From: Euglena gracilis
Taxonomy: Eukaryota; Euglenida; Euglenophyceae; Euglenales
Length of the DNA: 64,000 nt
Direction of reading: 5' to 3'
NCBI GenBank assembly: GCA_039621445.1
Contig: CP154957.1
Location: 20,600,607 to 20,664,606 of the forward strand
The translations under genes were made by a program, and so were the position numbers. The notes under the pieces were generated by a model. That model made no database searches. It saw only the letters and a program-made list of their open reading frames with translations, and was not told the DNA's origin. Of the stretch, positions 12,160 through 64,000 are shown piece by piece (positions within the stretch are counted from its first letter, which is position 1; the number at the start of each line of letters is the position of its first letter).

Positions 12160-12645
12160 CCCCCTATGATTGAGAATGAAACAGTTCCACCGGACCCCCC
12201 CTTTTCTCAATTATGGGGGCGGTCAACCCCCCCCCATAATTGACCCCCCACAATTGAGAAAATGCCCGGAGAACAAATTTGGACCCCCCCATAATTGAGA
12301 ATTGACCGCCGGCGAGGAGTGGACCCACCCATAATTGAGAGACCCCACCATGATTGAGGGACCCCCCCCCCACAATTGACCCCCATAATTGAGAAAAGGG
12401 GGTGAAACTGAGAAATTAAGAGAATTGAGAAAACGGTGGAACTGTTTCATTCTCAATTATGGGAGGGGGTGGTTGGTATGGGGGGGGGGTCCCTCAATTA
12501 TGAAGGGCGGTCTCTCAATCATGGGTGGGTCCACTCCTCGCCGGGCGGTCAATTCTCAAATTATGGGGGGGTCCAAAATTTTTTTTCCCCAGGCATTTTC
12601 TCAATTATGGGGGGGGTCAATTATGGGGTGGGATGGTAATTGGGA
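12160..12645. mobile_element. Large foldback (inverted-repeat) element
   Basis: The left arm (about 12160-12400) and right arm (about 12435-12640) are reverse complements over roughly 200 bases, including the pair ATTGACCGCCGGCGAGGAG / CTCCTCGCCGGGCGGTCAAT. Each arm is itself built from iterated CCATAATTGAG / CTCAATTATGG units spaced by C or G runs. It would fold into one long hairpin. It carries no coding sequence. Confidence 0.8.
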
Positions 12646-12659
12646 ATTCACACCCAAAT

Positions 12660-12905
12660 TAGGAATAAGAATTTGTCAAAGTAAACCCGACCCCCCACTT
12701 ATACACCCCCCATCCTATAACCCCCCCACTTATAACCCCCCCCCCTCGGGCCCGACCACTAAACCGTGATTCATACCCCCCCCCCCCCCCCCGGAAGCCA
12801 TGAGAAGGCAAAGAGAACCGCCAAGGCTGAAACCCCCCCTTATAACCCCCCCCCTCGGGGCCAACCACTAAACAGGATCTTATATCCCCCGGGGGTTTTA
12901 AGTGA
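12660..12905. repeat. ACTTATAACCCCCC repeat family
   Basis: Tandem (A)CTTATAACCCCCC and TCCTATAACCCCCC units precede CTCGGGCC.GACCACTAAAC, which is found twice (12745-12765 and 12855-12875). Related pieces occur at 36100-36145, 51237-51300 and 58375-58460 inside introns of the ABC transporter gene. Confidence 0.6.
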
Positions 12906-12909
12906 GGGG

Positions 12910-15600
12910 GGGGGGGTTAATGTGTGATAAATTCTTAATTGGATATATTTTTGGAATTGAAAGTTCTAAAAATAGGTCATTTGTGATGTGGCCTTTGAGG
13001 TCACGCTGGTCACAACCTGCCAAAACCACATGTTCCGCCTCCCCATTCCACACAATGGCGCAGGGATCGCCACCGCACCAACTCAAGCCATGGTCGCGAA
13101 GAAGAACCTGGCCCAGATGACAGCTCTGGGCGATGCTCAACTCCCAACAAAGCCCTCCACATGGAGAAAATGGCCCCTGAAGCAACACACAGGAAGGAGG
13201 CCAGGGAGTTTGGATCATTGAAGTTCTCCTAGTTTTCTAGGGAATATTTATCGTTTGTCAAATCAAGTCACAGCTTCTCATTTGTGGCCATCCCCTTGTC
13301 TATGCTGTACAATGAATTTTCTTCTGGAAATTGGGCAGGAGGCTTTGGTCATTTTGGATTACCTCCCATTGTGGTGAAGTACACCGTTTGGGTGTTTGGA
13401 CTGGGGGTCCCAGCATACATTCACCTCACACCTGTGTGACCCCCCCGGGGGTGTTTTGAGTGGGTGGGTGGGCTGGGGCCTCCGAACCCTGGATCCCCCA
13501 TCCAGGGGTGGGGGAAGGTCATGGGGGGTTCCGCCTCTCCCCTCCTTGCAGATTCTGAAGATAGCCAAAATTTTTCTTTTGACGCTGTGCGCCAGAAAAT
13601 GAACAAAAAATAAATAAATAAATGTTATTTTTCCTGACTTTGGAGCATATTGCACGTTTTTGGATGTTTTGTTGTTTTCCAACGGGAAAAATGTTCAAGA
13701 AGTGCAAAAGATGAGCTTTTCTTATTTATTTTCAAAGAAAAATATTTTTTAGCAGTTCTGGCCTGGTTTCAGGGGGGGGGGATTGATATCCGCAATTTTT
13801 CCGCAATTTCCGCAATTTTCCGCAATTTTCCGCAATTTTTCCGCAATTTCCGCAATTTTTCCGCAATTTTTCACCATTTTTTGGAAGAATTTTTTCTCCA
13901 CTACCGAAGATGGAAGATGCAATGAGTTCAAGCCATTCTTCAAATGGATCAACAGGTGTGCTATTGTGTTTTGTTGCCCCCCCCAGTTTACCAATTTTTC
14001 TCACAGGTGCACCACTGGTCACAGGATTGGGTGCGTCCCACCTGTGCAAAGAACATCAAGCGTTTTGATTTGTGCTCACCTGCATCGACGTGGGTGTTGC
14101 GGTGTTCTGAACCTCACAATTGAAAATTTTCTAAGTCCCCCCAAGCAGAAATGTGTATACCCAATATCAATTTTTCCGCAATTTTTCCGCAATTTCCGCA
14201 ATTTTTCCGCAACTTTTCCGCAATTTTTCCGAAGGCCTCCGATATCAATTATTCCCCCCCCCTGCTGGTTTCCAGCCCTTTGCGGTCCAAACCCCAAAAA
14301 CAGAGGCCCTCATCAGATTCGACGTAGGAGGGGGGATCTGATCAACCCCGCTCCAGAATGGGGGTGTAATTTCACCGGTGAAGTTCACCACAAGGAAACT
14401 TTTTTTTGGTTCAAAAATGGCCAAGAAGGGTAAATTTTCGCAACTTATAATAGATTTTGTTATTCCTACATCCATGGGCATCAAAATGGGCGTTGCCGGA
14501 GTGGAAAGAACAAGATTTTGCACATCAAAATTGCACCTTCGACTCTTAAAATGTTGAAGTTAATTGTCGAATTTTATCTGGAAAGCGAAAAGCAAGAGAG
14601 AGAAATGACGGAGGTCCAAATCCGCCAAAGCTGATGTTGTCGCGTCATGGCACATATCTCGAAAATCCAAGTGAAATCAAAGGAAATGCCTGGCGAACCC
14701 TGTGGGAGGGGGGAAACGGAATGCTGCCTTTCTGGAATCTGGAGGAGCCTCACAGCATAATGGCTGATGTTTAGACTTAAAACTCACAACTTTGGGACCT
14801 CCTGCCAAAATTGTTGGCATTTTTTCCACAATTTCAGACCCCACTGCCCAAAACCCAGAACCTCCTGCCAAAAGTTTTTGGGATGGGAGGTATTTTTTGG
14901 GATTCGTTGCAGAGTTTTGCCTGAACGTCAAATTTTTTGGGACTTTGCAAAGAGCTCCCTTTTTAATCTCAATTGTGGTTGGTGTCACTCCTTAAACCCC
15001 GCAGATTTTTCTAATGGGGGATGCCTTGATGCAAGGTTTCACCGCATTTGCTTCGGCGTGTCATTTTTTCTTTAGCATTTTGTTTTTTGCATGTTTTTTA
15101 AAGTAAGTTTTGTTATTTGTTGCTGGAAAAATAGGGATGACTGTTCATGAACATGCAGTGTGTATTATTGACAATGGAATTGCTCCACATGGAATCCAAT
15201 TATCAAAATTGGGAGGAGTTCAAGTAAGGAGAGGGATATTTAGGCATGTAATTATCAGAGGAGGGTCTGGGGATAACACCGGCATAATTTGCACAATGAG
15301 AAGTTTGGAGAATTTGTAAATGTTTGGCCATTTTTTTTTTTTGCAATGCACAGGTAAACCAGGGTCAATTTTGGAGCACTGGAATGGAATTTCTCCGCTA
15401 CTTTGGTATTGGCCAAATTCCGAGGATCACGAGCATTCCTTCGGCTGTGGTTGATTGTCCAAACCGCCCTTTGATCAAAAGCTCTTTTCAACAAACAACC
15501 AGCGAAGGCCACAAAATCCAGCCGTTCCAGAAATTTTGAGTTTTTTTGCACATTCTTGGGACTCACCTTTTTTGTTCCTTGCTCTTTTTTTTTGTTTTAT
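12910..15600. other. No gene recognised; TTTCCGCAA iterations
   Basis: Unique-looking sequence with two arrays of TTTTCCGCAATTTCCGCAA iterations (13790-13875 and 14165-14235). The second ends in GAAGGCCTCCGATATCAATT. A relative with the same ending is at 32305-32385. None of the open frames resembles a family I know. Confidence 0.4.
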
Positions 15601-15606
15601 TTCTTC

Positions 15607-15712
15607 GACTTAGGTGGCCGGATTTGCATTTATTGGTTTTTTCTTTAGAATTTGTGCATATGCGCAAATCAACATAAAGATCCTTAAGTGCGAATCTGGC
15701 CGCCTAAGTTCG
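15607..15712. mobile_element. Short MITE with GGCCG..CTTAAGT ends
   Basis: Inverted ends (CGACTTAGGTGGCCGGATT on the left; AATCTGGCCGCCTAAGTTCG on the right) bracket about 60 bases containing GCATATGCGC. The ends match those of the large element at 27983-30733 (..CTTAAG..GGCCCAACTCGCA..), so this may be an internally deleted member. Confidence 0.6.
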
Positions 15713-18700
15713 ACCCATCCAGTGTGGAGTGTGCCTCAGCACTGGGGCACCCAGAACGAGCGGCGACACTGAGAGGACCAATGGGGACATGCACTCTTCA
15801 TCACTAACCCCCTCAGTGGCTGCAGAACAACGAGTCAGCCGCTGAAAAATAGCGGAACACACACCAGGTGACAGGAACTCAAGCCCTCCACCGCCCGTGT
15901 TGGAGAGGGAACAACACTCGCACCCAACCACGCGCACCTGCCTGTGGACATACCCATGCTGTGCGCGCTTGCGTGCAATTAAGAGGTGGATGAGGGACAA
16001 TGCGGCCCGGAATGCAAACCCAGGCAGAGACGTGACGCTCAGCGCAAGTGTCGTGAGCATGTGTGTGCGTAAGTCATCCCCCAGCTGTTCGTCTGCATGG
16101 CCCCTATTTTGCAGCCCCTGCCAACAAGAACTGCGCAGGGAGGCCGCCACTGTCCCTAGGCACACAGCACTGGTGGCTGAGGCCTTGACACTGGCCACGG
16201 GAGAGGGGTCTTTGATGGCTGGGGTCGCACGCACGTGCGCCCGATTGGGGGTCTCTGAGGAAAGAATCACATATCTGAAAACGTGCCGAACGAGGGGGTT
16301 TTAACCTCATTGAGCTGCACGGTGAAAACGTCCCGCACTCTTGGTTCTGAAACGCACCCAAAACGCCCTGATTTATTGCAAGGGCTGACCACAGTCGGCA
16401 GGTTTGATCTTCAGATCCCTGATATAACCCAGTTTCTGCATTGCACACAACATGAACACTCAAAATCGGACTTGCCAAAAAAATAGGAAATTCTGGGCCC
16501 AAATTCAAAACGAGGCCGTCCATGTAATTTCCTTTGGAAACAAGCCTAACGCTGCCAAAAACGGTCATCATTTCCCGGAGTTTTTGGCGCGGCAGAAGCA
16601 GCACCACGCCCCACAAACAGTGTACCTTGAAGCGAGGGTGATTCCCAAACCTGTGACACAGGTTTCCAAGATTTTTCAAAGCTTCTCCAAAGTTTTTATT
16701 GAGTGCCGAAATGTTTGGCAATCTCCAAATATGCAAAATAAACGTCATGGTTTCATTCAGTGTTTTGTGATCTGATCCTGCTTTGTTTTCCCTGGAAAAC
16801 TGCGGGCACCGTAAGTCCCGGTTTTCTGGATAAGCAAAGCAGGATCAGATCACAAATCGCCATGTACAAGATGGTAACCCCTTCCCCAGTAGAAGCACGG
16901 GCCCGCTACAAAGCGTAGGGTCCAAATAAAACAGCACCCCCCCACCGCCGCCAGAAGCGGCAGTTCACCACAAGCGCACCCCAATTTTGTTGATTAAAAG
17001 GAAATCAACAAAAATCGCACAGGCAGGGTCCAAACAGAAGCTCGCCAGAGGCCCATGCTTGTAGTGGGGGGGTTGTTAGACCATGATTCATTTAGTGATC
17101 CCCGGGAGTGATGTTCTCTTTTTCCCAAACCAAAATCAAACCACCCACTTTTTTGAAACCCACCCGCAACCCTTCCCTCAGGGGGTGGTGCCCACAAAAA
17201 CCCCAAACATCAAGGCAGTGTTTTGGAACAAAGGTGTGGCTGAAGAGGCCATGCAGTGTGAATAATAGGTGAGGCAAACCTTTTTTTTCAAGGGCGAGAT
17301 CAGTGTGACACATTTACAGTGTTTTAAAAGCAAGTTTTTTGAGTTGAGTCAATTACAACAATGCTTATTTCATTCCCTGTCCAGACCTCCCCCCCCCATT
17401 TCAGTGCGCACTGCCAAAAGGGTGAACAGTGCCAAAATAAGGGTCCCACCCCTGAGACTCCAAAAGTGAACTCCAAGTGCGCACCCCCCAAAAGCCATTT
17501 TACACTGCACCAATCCCAGGTGGTGCCCCTGAGGCCCAAAACCATTGTCCAAAAATGGGTACACGCCCCGGAGGGAGTTCACCTGAGGGACCCTCCCCAG
17601 AGTTTGCATTCTTCTTGGATCCCCACCCCCGTCATTTTCCTATTTCATTTCCCCTGGGTCCCACTGGTAATGTGCTCTCTTCCCTCTGGTTTTTTTTTGC
17701 AGTTAACACTTGGAAATAGTGGTTCCCTGCCCAAATGATGGCCGTCTGGCCTGAAAAGAATAATTATTTGGCATAAAATAATGATCACAGAATTTTTAAT
17801 TTCATGGCCATTTTCCAATGTGAAACATACATTTAATTTTGGGCTTTTTTTTTAGGTCCAGTGGCCACATGTTTTAGGTCCACTGGCGATCAAAGATTAT
17901 CAAAGATTAAATGCGATATTATCCTGACTTGGAACAAACAACAACCTATCCTGCTTCGATTTGGTCCAAAGTGTTTTGATGTGGTCTCATTTTCTGATTT
18001 TTCTTGGCTAACTGGATGACACAGTGGAAAGCCATGAATTTTGCCTTTTGCCTGGTTCCGGATGAGGATTCCAAACAATCCTGGACGACTCCCTTTGATG
18101 GACCCCTCCACCATGAGAACACAGACAGGCTGCCTCAGCACTTTTGCATCTTTGTTGCCCAACCTTGGCCTCAAGGACACTCGCAGTGTTTTTGCTGTGT
18201 GAAAGCTGTTTTGAACGAAAAGATATCCTTAGAAGCTTAGAAGGAGGATAAGTTGATATGAGGCAGTTCATGTGATTTCATCTGTTGGGGTCAAACTTTT
18301 CTGAGGATTTTTGCTCAGATTAAAACATTCAAAGGACAGCCCCCTGAGCTTCAGGCTCTTCCGAGGCGCACAGTCCACAATGACATCTTAACCCCAAAAG
18401 TGGGTCAGCCCAAATATCATTTGTCTGTATTGCATTTGTTTTCTTTGTCTTCTGGCTCGCATTTTTTTTCAAATTAAGAAGAAATTTTCAAGAAGAAGAG
18501 AACGACATTTGTTTTGGAGGTGCCAAGTTTTGTACCATTTTTTTTTGGCATTTGGGGCCAAAATATTGGGCACAAGGACTGACAAAAGGCCTGGCTAACA
18601 AAGCCATGCACCGTTTAAATGATAACTGATACAATTTTTTTGCAAGTGCTGGAGCAGTGTGAAGCAGATGCTAGCAGTGTTTTTGAAGGAATCTTTTTAT

Positions 18701-18870
18701 GTTAGAATTAAAATCAAAATGCTTGGTCCTCGAGAATTAAACACACTCTTTTGACTGGAGGGCAGGACAATTAACAGCAGCCTCAGTGTGCAAGGTCAAT
18801 TCTGTTGTCCACCCTCCCCTCCGAAGACGAAGAAGCCACCCTTACAAGCACAGACAAAGGGGAGGCCTGG
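15713..18870. other. Region upstream of the ABC gene, no gene recognised
   Basis: Two overlapping minus-strand open frames (about 15704-16270 and 16104-16748) are long enough to notice but have no recognisable motif. A foldback element lies at 16764-16856. A dispersed repeat at about 17402-17580 (AAGTGCGCACCCCCCAAAAG core) recurs in introns at 40438-40640 and 41515-42760. Confidence 0.4.
16764..16856. mobile_element. 93-bp foldback MITE
   Basis: A perfect 22-bp inverted repeat (16764-16785 and 16835-16856, beginning TTTGTGATCTGATCC) flanks 49 bases of spacer. No clear target duplication was seen. Confidence 0.85.
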
Positions 18871-18878
18871 CAGTGTCC

Positions 18879-63345
<44,467 letters not shown>

Positions 63346-63467
63346 CGGCCATCTCCCTCCCTCCTTTTTGTCAAATGATCAGGTTTGTTCAACGCCTCGG
63401 TCATAAAGGTAATAATAAAATATTAAATAAAACAAGTCATATTATGTATAATAAATGATTTATATTT

Positions 63468-63611
63468 GGCAGGCGGGTAGCAGGCCTCCCTGGGGGGGCC
63501 TGCTACCCACGACCCTGCAACTGGGTTAGGGTAGGGTTAGGGTTAGGGTAAGTGCAGGGTCGTGGGTAGCAGGGCACCCCCCCCCGCTGGGGGCGCTGCT
63601 ACCCACTTGCC
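63468..63611. mobile_element. Foldback MITE containing TTAGGG repeats
   Basis: Ends GGCAGGCGGGTAGCAG and (inverted) GGCAAGTGGGTAGCAG. Inner palindromes include CTACCCACGACCCTGCA / TGCAGGGTCGTGGGTAG around a TTAGGG-rich centre (63523-63550). Confidence 0.75.
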
Positions 63612-64000
63612 TTACATTTTAGATCAGGGGAGAGAATTGTGGCCTGAAAGCACACAATTGCAAAGGAATGGGTAATTTTAGACAGATCAGAGGAAATCAA
63701 ATTTTGCAGTCTTGTTTGTTTCAAGTTCGCGCTGGTCTGCATTTGTCATGAAAAGGGGTTCGTAGCCCAAAACAATCTCCATTGTGAGGTCCATCGCATA
63801 AAGAACCACTTTTTTTTTTTGTGTCGGCCTTTGCGTGGGGGCCATAGCTTGCAATCTGGGGGGGGGTGGCTCTTTTTGTTGGAGAACAAAGGGTTTTCAC
63901 ACCTTCCATGTGATCATGGCTTTGTTCTGAAGGGTAATGGGGCTGAATCATCCTCACCCCCCATTGAGGAGAATGTTCACAACTTGAGAATGCATACTGT

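Noticed and set aside
15704-16748. Two overlapping minus-strand open frames of 188 and 214 codons
   Set aside because: They overlap in different frames, have no recognisable motif, and neither is supported by conservation.
63523-63550. Chromosome end
   Set aside because: Only about four degenerate TTAGGG units, followed by more intron sequence; interstitial rather than terminal.

Overview
The window looks like nuclear DNA of a protist, most likely a euglenid (moderate confidence). It carries one very long, intron-rich protein gene set in dense nested repeats. Three things point that way: (1) the gene mixes ordinary GT-AG introns with introns lacking GT-AG, whose ends are short inverted repeats (typically CAG...CTG) flanked by imperfect 8-bp direct repeats, which is the architecture reported for euglenid nonconventional nuclear introns; (2) exons are short and GC-rich, while introns are low-complexity, G/C-tract-rich and hold palindromic elements; (3) nothing bacterial is visible.

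Layout. 1-12.9 kb is a transposon graveyard: a rearranged Ty3/gypsy fragment (reverse transcriptase and integrase pieces, minus strand, about 0.82-2.1 kb), a nearly complete hAT transposon (4401-7073, minus strand) with inverted ends and a 9-bp direct repeat, another gypsy RT scrap (9.14-9.33 kb), and several families of G/C-rich palindromes and microsatellites. I found no recognisable gene in 12.9-18.8 kb. From 18,879 to the end of the window runs one plus-strand gene for an ABC transporter of the MRP/ABCC type, in about 32 exons. About 3.2 kb of coding sequence is spread over 44.5 kb, and the 3' end lies beyond the window. The exons give, in order, a short N-terminus, TMD1, a complete NBD1 (Walker A, Q-loop, signature, Walker B), linker, TMD2, and the start of NBD2, cut just inside Walker A.

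The most interesting observation is how the introns are built. For at least ten of them the spliced reading frame is restored by one geometric rule: the intron begins about 3 nt before one inverted-repeat end and stops about 5 nt after the other. This removes the element plus one copy of an 8-bp target duplication. Intron 10 (116 nt) is a short relative of a roughly 0.4-kb element with the same ends found elsewhere in the window. The elements have 8-bp duplications and C/TAG...CTG/A ends, as hAT-type MITEs do, and the window also holds a hAT transposase gene. The simplest reading is that MITE insertions become introns at birth and that later MITEs pile up inside them. Exon joins were worked out by hand from family conservation and reading frame, so ends marked 'about' are approximate; no transcript data were available.
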